In this document: positions 52,302-60,504 of the stretch, piece by piece
How the letters are laid out: every line of letters starts with the position of its first letter
How positions within the stretch are numbered: position 1 is the stretch's first letter
Source: JAGQYH01 sp041393015
Lineage (GTDB): Bacteria; Bacteroidota; Bacteroidia; Chitinophagales; JADIYW01
Reading direction: 5' to 3'
NCBI GenBank assembly: GCA_041393015.1
Contig: JAWKKV010000002.1
Span: 186,001 to 250,000, forward strand
Length of the DNA: 64,000 nucleotides
Notes under the pieces: generated by a model
The model's input: only the letters and a program-made list of their open reading frames with translations
Database searches by the model: none
What the model was told of the DNA's origin: nothing
Made by a program: the position numbers and the translations under genes

Positions 52302-53423
52302 CTAAATTAAAAATATTTTCTTGTACGTGGCCAATACGGCCGACCAATCAGGTTGATTGATTAATACAAAGCTTAACGCTACAAAATGAAAGGTAAATAG
52401 GATGCCCAAAATATCTCCAAATTTGCCTAAGGAGAAATTGATTCTTTTCTTAAACACTTTGTCCCATCTGTGCCAAATGGCGATTCCAATTCCGTGATAA
52501 AACGCCCAAACTAGATAATGACTAGAGATTGCATGCCATAAGCCCAATACTAGCATTGACGCAATAATGGCATAAGCTGGTTTTCTAGACCAAGCGGCAA
52601 TAGGCGTAAATACATAGTCTTTACACCATTGTGATAAGGAGATGTGCCATCGCTGCCAAAAATCGTTGATATTAGTTGCCAAGAATGGGAAATTGAAGTT
52701 TTCTATTACTTTAAAGCCCATTAACAAGGCTAAGCCAATCGCAATATCTGAAAAGCCGGCAAACATAAAGTAAGTATGAGCGAAATATCGTATAAGCTCT
52801 AAATAGGAGGCTAACCAAACATCTCCCATTGTTTCAATTCTGGGAACGGCAATGTATTCCATCAAGAAATTACCGAGTATAACGACCTTTACATAGCCGA
52901 ACAAAATTCTTTCTAATCCTTTTGAAAAAGTATTACTGTCCCAACGTCTACGTCTTAAGTCTCGTTTAAATTCATCAAATCGGTTGATAGGACCTAATAG
53001 GAGCGTTGGTATAAAAAACAAATAGGCCATAAAATCTTTTAGATCGTGTTTAGGAAGTTTGCCTTTGTAGTATTCAATGACATAGTGAATTTGTCTAAAA
53101 GAGTAATATGAATAACCCAAAGGAATCAATCGTTCTAGCTTCCAACCCAATGCCGGTGCGAGATTGGATTTATAGAAAAAGAAAATGATAGCTAAATGCG
53201 TAATAGCAACGATAGCTGCAGTTGATTTCTTTTTGATTATTCTAACTAAATAAAAACTTACCACACCAGTATACGCTAGCAAAACAGCAGAAAAAGGATC
53301 AAATTTTAATAAGAAAAGTAAAGTGATGGCTTGAATACAATACATCCGCCATTTCTCTGGCGTTAGCCAAGAAAGTGCGACTGCAACAGCACTAAATAGC
53401 AAAAGAAAGTTTTGTATCTGCAT
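52302..53423 (-). CDS. DltB-like membrane-bound O-acyltransferase (MBOAT)
   Basis: A 373-residue multi-pass MBOAT protein. Conserved elements are IPLGYSYYSFRQIHYVI, LLGPINRFDEF, FWQRWHISLSQWCKDYVF (His260) and GLWHAISSHYLVWAFYHG (catalytic His297). DltB and PatA-type MBOATs carry acyl groups across the inner membrane from a cytoplasmic carrier thioester. Its start overlaps the SGNH stop as TAATG. The carrier-fused ligase upstream and the DltX-like microprotein downstream favour a DltB role over alginate-type O-acetylation. Confidence 0.9.
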   Translation of the reverse strand: MQIQNFLLLFSAVAVALSWLTPEKWRMYCIQAITLLFLLKFDPFSAVLLAYTGVVSFYLVRIIKKKSTAAIVAITHLAIIFFFYKSNLAPALGWKLERLIPLGYSYYSFRQIHYVIEYYKGKLPKHDLKDFMAYLFFIPTLLLGPINRFDEFKRDLRRRRWDSNTFSKGLERILFGYVKVVILGNFLMEYIAVPRIETMGDVWLASYLELIRYFAHTYFMFAGFSDIAIGLALLMGFKVIENFNFPFLATNINDFWQRWHISLSQWCKDYVFTPIAAWSRKPAYAIIASMLVLGLWHAISSHYLVWAFYHGIGIAIWHRWDKVFKKRINFSLGKFGDILGILFTFHFVALSFVLINQPDWSAVLATYKKIFLI

Positions 53424-54298
53424 TAGCGCTTTATTTCATTTTCAATTTGATTTATCAACCAATCCATATACATCTTTTGTCCATCATCATTCAAGTGAAT
53501 GACATCAAAAAAGTATGCTTTGTTCATCAATTGATTAAATTCCCAATAATCAATATCCATCGACTGAAAATTATTTTTATAAGCTTCTAGTTGCTGCTTA
53601 TCTCGTTCATCTAAAGCTGATTCAATCAGTGCCGGTCGTGGTATATCTATGATGATTATCTTAGCATCCTTTGCTTCATTTTTTAACTGTGTTAAAAAAG
53701 TCGTAATCTCTTGAATGTCTCTCAATTGTCGATTAACCAATGCTTTTTCTACTTCTTCCTGTTCAGATGCTGCATTTAATTGAGTGCCATAAAAAGGTTT
53801 GGGATAATCATCCATAGCAAATCTTTCCTTCGCCTCTAAAAATTGCTTTATCATTCTTATGGTTTGCCTTGGCCTTCCTTCTTCTAATCTATTCTCTGAG
53901 CGAGATTTATATTGTAAAACAGCACTTTCTACCAGTATCAGATCAGCATTCGTATTACCTATTGCTTTTAGAATCTGTTTATTTCTAATGGTACTGGCTA
54001 AGGTCAAATTTAAAAAACCTGTTCTTTCAAGACAATAATTGCTAGAATCCGGAATCCATTTCGGAGCATCAAAACGGTTGGCAATACCGGTGCGGAACAT
54101 AGAAGAACCAAAAGCAAAGATCTTTACATTTTCTTCCTCGCAAGTAGAAGCATTAGTGATTCCGTTTATTTCTTTTGAAATAACAGTTGCCCTAATACTT
54201 TCGCCAAAAAGGAAGAAAGCACCAGCCAAGATGAACATTAAGCCAACCAAAGTGATCCAAACGCTTAGTGGTGTACTTTCTGTGTTATTTTTTGTCAA
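53423..54298 (-). CDS. DltD-like membrane-anchored SGNH acyltransferase
   Basis: A 291-residue protein with one N-terminal membrane helix (LSVWITLVGLMFILAGAFFLF) and an extracytoplasmic SGNH/GDSL domain: FAFGSSMFRTGI (nucleophile Ser about 65 in GSS, as in DltD) and FDVIHLNDDGQKMY (Asp265-His268 of the triad). Such proteins transfer an acyl group delivered by an MBOAT to the final polymer or lipid. The TTG start overlaps the carrier-ligase stop by 14 bases, and its own stop overlaps the MBOAT start, so it is one translational unit. Confidence 0.85.
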   Translation of the reverse strand: MTKNNTESTPLSVWITLVGLMFILAGAFFLFGESIRATVISKEINGITNASTCEEENVKIFAFGSSMFRTGIANRFDAPKWIPDSSNYCLERTGFLNLTLASTIRNKQILKAIGNTNADLILVESAVLQYKSRSENRLEEGRPRQTIRMIKQFLEAKERFAMDDYPKPFYGTQLNAASEQEEVEKALVNRQLRDIQEITTFLTQLKNEAKDAKIIIIDIPRPALIESALDERDKQQLEAYKNNFQSMDIDYWEFNQLMNKAYFFDVIHLNDDGQKMYMDWLINQIENEIKR

Positions 54299-56120
54299 GA
54301 ATTATATTTTGAGCATCTGATAATGTCTGTAAATTCATTACTTCTTGCGTACTTAATTTCACATTAAAGTGTTCTTCTAAATTCACTATTAAATTCAGAT
54401 GAGCCAATGAATCCCAACCTTCTACGGTTAAACTACTATCTGATAATTTTAAAGTTTGTTTGTCTAGTTTAAAGGTATCCGCCGCAATAGCTAGGATTTC
54501 ATCACTAATATCAACTCCATTATTAGTGGCATGGCTTACTTTACTATTAGAAAGTAATTGCTTTAGATCTTCCATCTTTACCTTACCAGAGATACCCTTT
54601 GGCAATTCGGAAAGGAATACGAGTTTGGAAGGTACACAATGCGGTTCCAATTTAGTTCTACAGTATTCCGTTAATTCTTTTTCATCTGTTTGTTGATCTG
54701 GAGATTTAATGATAGCAGTCACTACTTCTTCGCCCCAGATATCATGAGGTAAGCCAACTGTGGCTGCTTCCATTACCTTTGGATGTCCTACCAATACTTC
54801 ATTCACTTCTTCCGGTTGAACATTAAATCCGCCTCTAATAATTATATTTTTCTTTCTTCCGGTGATGTATACAAAACCATCTTCATCTTCTTTCGCTAAA
54901 TCACCACTTCTAAACCAACCATCTAAAAAAGCATTGTTGTTTTCTTCAGAATTATTTAGATAGCCGGGCATTACATTATCACCTTTTATTAATAATTCAC
55001 CAGAATCTCCCTTTACAACATCTTGATTATTGAGATCTACAATTCGAATTTCACAATCAGTAGGTTTACCAACAGTTCCGATTTTTCTATTTTGCTTGGT
55101 TAAGCCACTAAACAAACCACCGGAAACCGTTTCAGTTAACCCGTAAACATTGACGATCTTTACATGGAATTTCTTTTCAAAATTTTCCCATAAAATAGCC
55201 GGTAAAGGTGCTGTTGAGCACATGATACATTTCATGTTCCCATTTTGAAAGCTATCCTCGTAACCTTCACTGTATTTGTCAATTAGCGCCAACATAGTAG
55301 GCACAGCTACAATATGCGAAATCTGTTCTTTATAGATGTAATCTAAAATTTCACCAATATTCGGAACAGCAAAATCCATTGGTCTATTCAATGTAAGGTG
55401 ATTACAGAATGCCAAAATGGGACCTTGAAACAAACCATCAGTATGATAAAGATTTAAAAAGTTTAACAAACTTGATTGCTCATTGATTTCATAAACTTTA
55501 TTCATGGAATCTACGTGCGAAGTAAACATCTTATAAGTAATGGGTACTGCTTTTGGATGCGATGTGGTACCAGATGTAAACAGCACATAAGCAATATCGT
55601 TTAGTTCGAAATTTAAAGATGGTTGAGACAAAGTTTCATTGGCGAGACTCGCAGGAAAACTATCGTTTTTATCTTCTGTGTTATTTTTCCTACCTAATAG
55701 TTTCCCAAACAACTTACCCTTTTTCTTAGGTTTTTCTTCTTCAATTTTTAGATGTGGTGTCGCTGTTAAATTCCAATCGTCAACCAAATGGCTATCCACT
55801 AGATAAAAATTTGGTTTTGTTAAGTTGAAGATATATTGAGCCCGTTCGGTCTTAACATCGGGATCAAGCATAATGGCAGTAATTCCATTAAGTGTCAGTC
55901 CAAAAAAGGTATAACAAACGGCGTAGTTGTTTTTTGTAGACAACAATACTTTATCTCCTTTTTTTAAATTGGATTGTTGAAGAATAGAGGTGAACTGCTG
56001 AATTTTAGTGGATAAGTCGCCATAGCTATGGCTTTCCGTATTCGTTTTTAAAAATGTTTTCTTAGCTATTGACTTATCGGATAGTGATTGATAAGCTTGT
56101 TTAAAATCTATATTACTCAT
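54285..56120 (-). CDS. Adenylate-forming ligase fused to a C-terminal acyl-carrier domain (DltA-DltC-like)
   Basis: A 611-residue fusion. Residues about 1-530 are an ANL-superfamily adenylating enzyme: YVLFTSGTTSHPKAVP (A3, 182-190 core), VYGLTETVSGG, WFRSGDLAKED, ITGRKKNIIIRGGFNVQPEEV and GKVKMEDLKQLL (A10 lysine). Residues about 535-611 are an acyl-carrier domain with GWDSLAHLNLIVNLEE, whose Ser571 is the 4'-phosphopantetheine site. It should activate an acid and hand it to its own carrier, as DltA and DltC do. The substrate is unknown; a Lys-rich loop (PKKKGKLFGK) is inserted at about 130-140. The ATG overlaps the upstream stop by 4 bases. Confidence 0.88.
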   Translation of the reverse strand: MSNIDFKQAYQSLSDKSIAKKTFLKTNTESHSYGDLSTKIQQFTSILQQSNLKKGDKVLLSTKNNYAVCYTFFGLTLNGITAIMLDPDVKTERAQYIFNLTKPNFYLVDSHLVDDWNLTATPHLKIEEEKPKKKGKLFGKLLGRKNNTEDKNDSFPASLANETLSQPSLNFELNDIAYVLFTSGTTSHPKAVPITYKMFTSHVDSMNKVYEINEQSSLLNFLNLYHTDGLFQGPILAFCNHLTLNRPMDFAVPNIGEILDYIYKEQISHIVAVPTMLALIDKYSEGYEDSFQNGNMKCIMCSTAPLPAILWENFEKKFHVKIVNVYGLTETVSGGLFSGLTKQNRKIGTVGKPTDCEIRIVDLNNQDVVKGDSGELLIKGDNVMPGYLNNSEENNNAFLDGWFRSGDLAKEDEDGFVYITGRKKNIIIRGGFNVQPEEVNEVLVGHPKVMEAATVGLPHDIWGEEVVTAIIKSPDQQTDEKELTEYCRTKLEPHCVPSKLVFLSELPKGISGKVKMEDLKQLLSNSKVSHATNNGVDISDEILAIAADTFKLDKQTLKLSDSSLTVEGWDSLAHLNLIVNLEEHFNVKLSTQEVMNLQTLSDAQNIILDKK

Positions 56121-58966
56121 AAATGATTGGCTATTAAATTACTTCTATTTACTTTTCCATTAGTGTTATAAGGCAGCTCAGATAGAATTTTAATGATCTT
56201 TGGTGCTTTCCCTTTTCCTAAAATAGTTTCTATATCTGTTGCTATTTTCTTTTTGAATTCTTCTTTATTAATGTCTGAATCTAGTACAATGAATGCAACA
56301 ATATGCTCCATGTCATTTTCTATTTGGGCACAAACATGAGCATCTTTTACATATTCATTTTGTTGAATAAAAGATTCAATTTCAGAAGGATAAATTAAAT
56401 CACCTCTTGTGTTTTTTATGATATCCCTTTTTCGTCCTTTAAGATTAACCCATCCGTTTTCGTCAATGGTGGCAGTGTCTCCGGTGTACAACCAATTGTT
56501 TTTAACCATTTGCTTATAGGCATCCGAATTATTATAGTAAGCTTTAAATACGTTTTCGGTTAACACTCTTAAGTTGCCTTCTTCACCTGCAGGAATTACT
56601 TCTCCTTCATCATCCACTACTTGAATAATAGCGCCTTTTGCTTTTCCAATAGAACTTTTGGAATAGTTGTCATCATCTCTACCAACAGCGATACAAATGC
56701 CACACGTTTCTGTTAAACCGTAATAATTTAGGATAGGCACTTTCATCACTTCTTCAAAATCATTGATCAATTCTTCGGATAAATTACTTCCGGTGCACAT
56801 AATATATTTTACTGTGCTCAAAGAAGCTCTTATTCTTCTGCCCATCATTAGCCATTGTCGCAGTAAAGTAGGAGTAGTGGAAATGATGGTAATTTGTTGT
56901 TTATTAATGAGCTCTGAGATGGCAACGGCATGAGCTCGTTGTTCAGGATTAGGAATTGTGATACTCGCGCCAACATGTAAAGGGGCAATGACACAATTTC
57001 TTAAGCCACTCATGCTATCTAAATCAGCAGTTGCTAAGTATTTATCATTGGCCATCCAATGGAAATTTTCAGTAATCAATCTACCACTTCTAAATAATGA
57101 ACCATGCGTATGAATTACTCCTTTTGGCTGTCCTGTACTGCCCGAAGTAAAAAGTATTACGGCATCATCATTCTGTCGAATATCTTGTTTTATAAAATCT
57201 TCAGAAATGTTTTCAGGATCTAACCATTCGCTAAAAAAGGGAAGTTCAGAATCAGCTTCAAAGGAATCCAAAAGGATGTTTTTCGTTTGATGAAGATCTA
57301 TTGATATAGGATTATCTGTAAAAAGTATTTTAATGTGATAAGTCTCCAATATTGATGCTAACTGATTAGTTGGCATTAGGTAACTTATTGGGATGTAGAT
57401 TAAGCCAACTTGCATGGCAGCCCAAAACAACATCGTAGATTCAGGAGAAATAGGAGCATATACCGCAATTGTATCTCCTTTTTTTAGTCCATTTTCAATA
57501 AATCGTTGACTAATTAAATCGACCAATTCTGCTAATTCTTCATAAGTCAACTCACTTTCATCAAATTCAGAGATTAAAAGATTGTTCGCTCCAAATCTTT
57601 GTACCGCATCTTGCCATAAATGACTTAAAGTTTGATGGTTTTTAGGTGCTAAATAATCCTGTGTACTGTGAAAATGTTGTAATCTGAAACCTGTTTCATC
57701 TAAAGGAAGAATCTCAATGATGTCTTTATCTTGAAAATTTAAAGCTATTTCGATTACCTTTTCAATGGGTTCATTCATTATTTCAGAAATGTCCTTAATT
57801 GTATGCGCTTTTGATCCAAAATACAGCAATCGAACTTCTACCTCATTGAGTTGGTAACCATGGTTCTTGCTAAGCATTCTATCGTAAACAGGATGCCTAT
57901 CAATGATATGTCCAACAGAACCTTCAAAATGATCTCTATCTAATTCAATAAGCGCTTGAGTGAAATTTATTTTTAAAAATGGATTGGACAAAATTCTAGC
58001 ATTTGGAATTTCATCTTTTTTTAGTTTGAACGGTTCTAGTTTTATGTGGTGATTTTCGGGAAGAATAGCTTGACAACCGTTGTAATCTTCTGTAGATGGC
58101 GTGCTCACCATTTCCTTTGTTTCTTTTAATTGAAAGAGATCAGGTTCGGAAAATACATATCCTTTCTTATGATATTGCGGAAGCATGTTATCAAATATGG
58201 TTTGATAAACTTCACCATGCAATTGTAAGCCTCCTCTTTCAAAAAACGGGTTTGGATCGTTATTGGCCATATGAACATGCGGAAACATATTGGCACCTTT
58301 GGGTTTTATAATTCGCAATAACTCCGGAAGATAAGTTTCTTGAGGAAACCAATGCATGGTATCCATAGCATAAGTTAATCCAATGGAATGATCTTTAAAT
58401 GGAAGCGGACCATTTAAATCGGCAAAAATAACAGAGACATTATTTGGCATTTTTTCTTGTGCAAACCAAAAATTATATCCTTTATAGCCCAATACATCTT
58501 TATTTTTATCCCAAATGGAGATTATCTTTTGATCTGGGAAGATAGCTGCTAAAAATGAAGTGCTCCAACCGGTTCTATTCCAGATATCCAAAATAACATC
58601 ATCAGGTTCTAGTAATTCTTTTAAACCATTGATAAAAGGATAAAATGCTTTCGAAGCTTCATTAAAAGGCTGAAATGCCGCGTAAGCATCGTTATATGAT
58701 CTGCGACCTTTTTGCTTAACAAACTCACTATATTCAAAAGAGTTGGCACCACTTGCTTGGGCTAGTTTTGTTATTTTTTCAATGCAATCGTCATCAGAAA
58801 TGTAAATACCTCTTTCATTAAAAAAAATGATATTATTTATAACCGGAACGAATGTATTAGAAACGCTACAATAAAGTATGGATATATGCTGGTTTTCAAT
58901 TGGCTTTATCTCATATTTGGCTTTTGAGATAGGGCAGCAGTATATAGATTGAACTAATTCTTTCAT
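56117..58966 (-). CDS. Methyltransferase-adenylating enzyme fusion
   Basis: A 949-residue cytoplasmic fusion not seen in the standard Dlt pathway. Residues 1-50 resemble a Trm112/UPF0434-like ribbon remnant (CCPISKAKYEI...FVPVINNIIFF). About 80-330 is a class I methyltransferase-like Rossmann domain (VILDIWNRTGWSTSFLA; GLTYAMDTMHWFPQETYLPELLRIIKPKG). About 360-430 is winged-helix-like. About 440-949 is an ANL adenylating domain with ILFTSGSTGQPKGVIHTHG (607-620), YYGLTETCG, WLYTGDTATIDENG and GKVNRSNLI. It has no carrier domain, so it may load the carrier of the next gene with a second substrate, or modify the first. Confidence 0.8.
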   Translation of the reverse strand: MKELVQSIYCCPISKAKYEIKPIENQHISILYCSVSNTFVPVINNIIFFNERGIYISDDDCIEKITKLAQASGANSFEYSEFVKQKGRRSYNDAYAAFQPFNEASKAFYPFINGLKELLEPDDVILDIWNRTGWSTSFLAAIFPDQKIISIWDKNKDVLGYKGYNFWFAQEKMPNNVSVIFADLNGPLPFKDHSIGLTYAMDTMHWFPQETYLPELLRIIKPKGANMFPHVHMANNDPNPFFERGGLQLHGEVYQTIFDNMLPQYHKKGYVFSEPDLFQLKETKEMVSTPSTEDYNGCQAILPENHHIKLEPFKLKKDEIPNARILSNPFLKINFTQALIELDRDHFEGSVGHIIDRHPVYDRMLSKNHGYQLNEVEVRLLYFGSKAHTIKDISEIMNEPIEKVIEIALNFQDKDIIEILPLDETGFRLQHFHSTQDYLAPKNHQTLSHLWQDAVQRFGANNLLISEFDESELTYEELAELVDLISQRFIENGLKKGDTIAVYAPISPESTMLFWAAMQVGLIYIPISYLMPTNQLASILETYHIKILFTDNPISIDLHQTKNILLDSFEADSELPFFSEWLDPENISEDFIKQDIRQNDDAVILFTSGSTGQPKGVIHTHGSLFRSGRLITENFHWMANDKYLATADLDSMSGLRNCVIAPLHVGASITIPNPEQRAHAVAISELINKQQITIISTTPTLLRQWLMMGRRIRASLSTVKYIMCTGSNLSEELINDFEEVMKVPILNYYGLTETCGICIAVGRDDDNYSKSSIGKAKGAIIQVVDDEGEVIPAGEEGNLRVLTENVFKAYYNNSDAYKQMVKNNWLYTGDTATIDENGWVNLKGRKRDIIKNTRGDLIYPSEIESFIQQNEYVKDAHVCAQIENDMEHIVAFIVLDSDINKEEFKKKIATDIETILGKGKAPKIIKILSELPYNTNGKVNRSNLIANHL

Positions 58967-59030
58967 ATATAGGTCGCAATATATGTATTATTTCAGTTAA
59001 GTGTTAAAAAAAATCTATTCTTTGATTTTA

Positions 59031-59038
59031 CAAATTTA
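59031..59038 (-). promoter_or_regulatory. -7 box of the Dlt-like operon promoter
   Basis: On the minus strand this reads TAAATTTG, an exact TAnnTTTG match, 65 bases before the operon's first ATG, predicting a leader of about 59 bases. The -33 element is not obvious. Confidence 0.5.
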
Positions 59039-59193
59039 GCTTTAGTATTAGAAATTAAACAGACAAAAGAAGTTGATTATCTGAATAGAAAGATCTATTA
59101 AATGAGTTAAGTGTCTGTAAATGAATAAAATGTGAATTTATATATCGATTATAATATAAATATCGGCATTAATTGAACAGGCTTTTGTTCTGT

Positions 59194-60498
59194 TTAAAAC
59201 AACAACTGAATCGGTTGTTCTAATCCTTCACAAATCCAACGCATAAATCTAGCAGCATCTGCTCCATCAATTACTCTGTGATCGTAGGAGAGCGATAAAG
59301 GCGCTATTAATCTCGGTTTAAACTCATTGGTATCTTTATCCCAAACAGGTTGAATAGAGGCCCTAGAAACGCCTAGTATACATGAATTATTGGGAAACAC
59401 AACAGGAGTGAAGCCAATGCCTCCAATGCCGCCTAAATTTGAAATGACAAAGGTTTGTCCTTGCATTTGATCCGGATGTAATTTCCTATTTCTAGCTTTT
59501 TCTGCTAAGTCTCCTAATTCGTCAGACATTTCTGCAATACCTTTTTGATTGACATTTTGAATGACTGGCATTAAAAGACCATCCTTTGTGTCGGCTGCAA
59601 CGCCAATGTGATAATATTCTTTATAAATCAATTCATTGCTGTTGGCATCTAAACTCGCATTAAACTTTGGAAATTTCTTGAGAGCAATTCCCATCATTTT
59701 TAATAAAATGGATGTAATAGTGATGCCTGATTTGTTTTTAGCATTGTATTTTTTTCTAAACGCTTCTAAGTCGGTGATATCGGCATTGTCGAAATGAGTA
59801 ACATGTGGCATGGTTTGCCACGAGAAACTAGTGTTCTTTGCCGTGATTTTATTGATAGATGATAATTTTTCTCTTCTTACATTCCCCCATTGACTGAAAT
59901 CAGGTATTGGTATTTGAGCTACTAATGATGGCGCATTTTCTGTAGAGCTAGTTTTAGCAAATTCTTTTACATCATCTACTGTAATTCGTCCACCATCAGA
60001 TGTTTTTACTAAAGCTTGCAAATTAACGCCCATTTCTCTTGCTACTTTTCTTGCTAGGGGCGAAACGGGAACATTTTTATCAGTGGTGTCGCCAGAATCT
60101 TCTGCAACAGTTTCTTTTGGTTGTTCTTCCTTTTTAGTCTCTTGTTTTTGATCTTCTTCATCAGAATCTTGCTGCTGCTCTATTTCCTCTTCTTTAGGAG
60201 CTACTTCTTCCGCTTTTTTCTCTTTAGGAACATCTGATTGTTCTTTTTTAGCTTCTTCTTCATCTGTTTCCAATATAACAATGGTAGCGCCTATCTTAAC
60301 ATCATCACCTTCTTTTACAAGAATTTCTTTGATTACACCTTCAAACTCTGTCGGAACTTCTAAGGAAGCTTTTTCACTCTCTACGGTGATTAGAGAATCT
60401 TCTGCTTCAACTTTATCACCTACTTCCACCAATATTTCGGTTACCGTAACTACGTTTATATTATCTGATATTTTTGGTAATACTATTCTCTTCTCCAT
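59194..60498 (-). CDS. aceF: Pyruvate dehydrogenase E2, dihydrolipoyl acetyltransferase
   Basis: A 434-residue E2 subunit with one lipoyl domain (lipoyl Lys in VESEKASLEVP, about residue 43), a long Glu/Lys-rich linker, a peripheral-subunit-binding domain (VSPLARKVAREMGV...GRITVDDVKEF) and a catalytic domain with LSYDHRVIDGADAARF (active His). It transfers acetyl groups from lipoamide to CoA. It follows aceE by 6 bases. Many E2p proteins carry two or three lipoyl domains; this has one. Confidence 0.95.
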   Translation of the reverse strand: MEKRIVLPKISDNINVVTVTEILVEVGDKVEAEDSLITVESEKASLEVPTEFEGVIKEILVKEGDDVKIGATIVILETDEEEAKKEQSDVPKEKKAEEVAPKEEEIEQQQDSDEEDQKQETKKEEQPKETVAEDSGDTTDKNVPVSPLARKVAREMGVNLQALVKTSDGGRITVDDVKEFAKTSSTENAPSLVAQIPIPDFSQWGNVRREKLSSINKITAKNTSFSWQTMPHVTHFDNADITDLEAFRKKYNAKNKSGITITSILLKMMGIALKKFPKFNASLDANSNELIYKEYYHIGVAADTKDGLLMPVIQNVNQKGIAEMSDELGDLAEKARNRKLHPDQMQGQTFVISNLGGIGGIGFTPVVFPNNSCILGVSRASIQPVWDKDTNEFKPRLIAPLSLSYDHRVIDGADAARFMRWICEGLEQPIQLLF

Positions 60499-60504
60499 AA
60501 TAAA

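Noticed and set aside
52302..54298. Alginate-type O-acetylation (MBOAT + SGNH) reading of the operon
   Set aside because: AlgI/AlgX-type systems do not need a carrier-fused ligase or a DltX-like microprotein, both of which are present and translationally coupled here.
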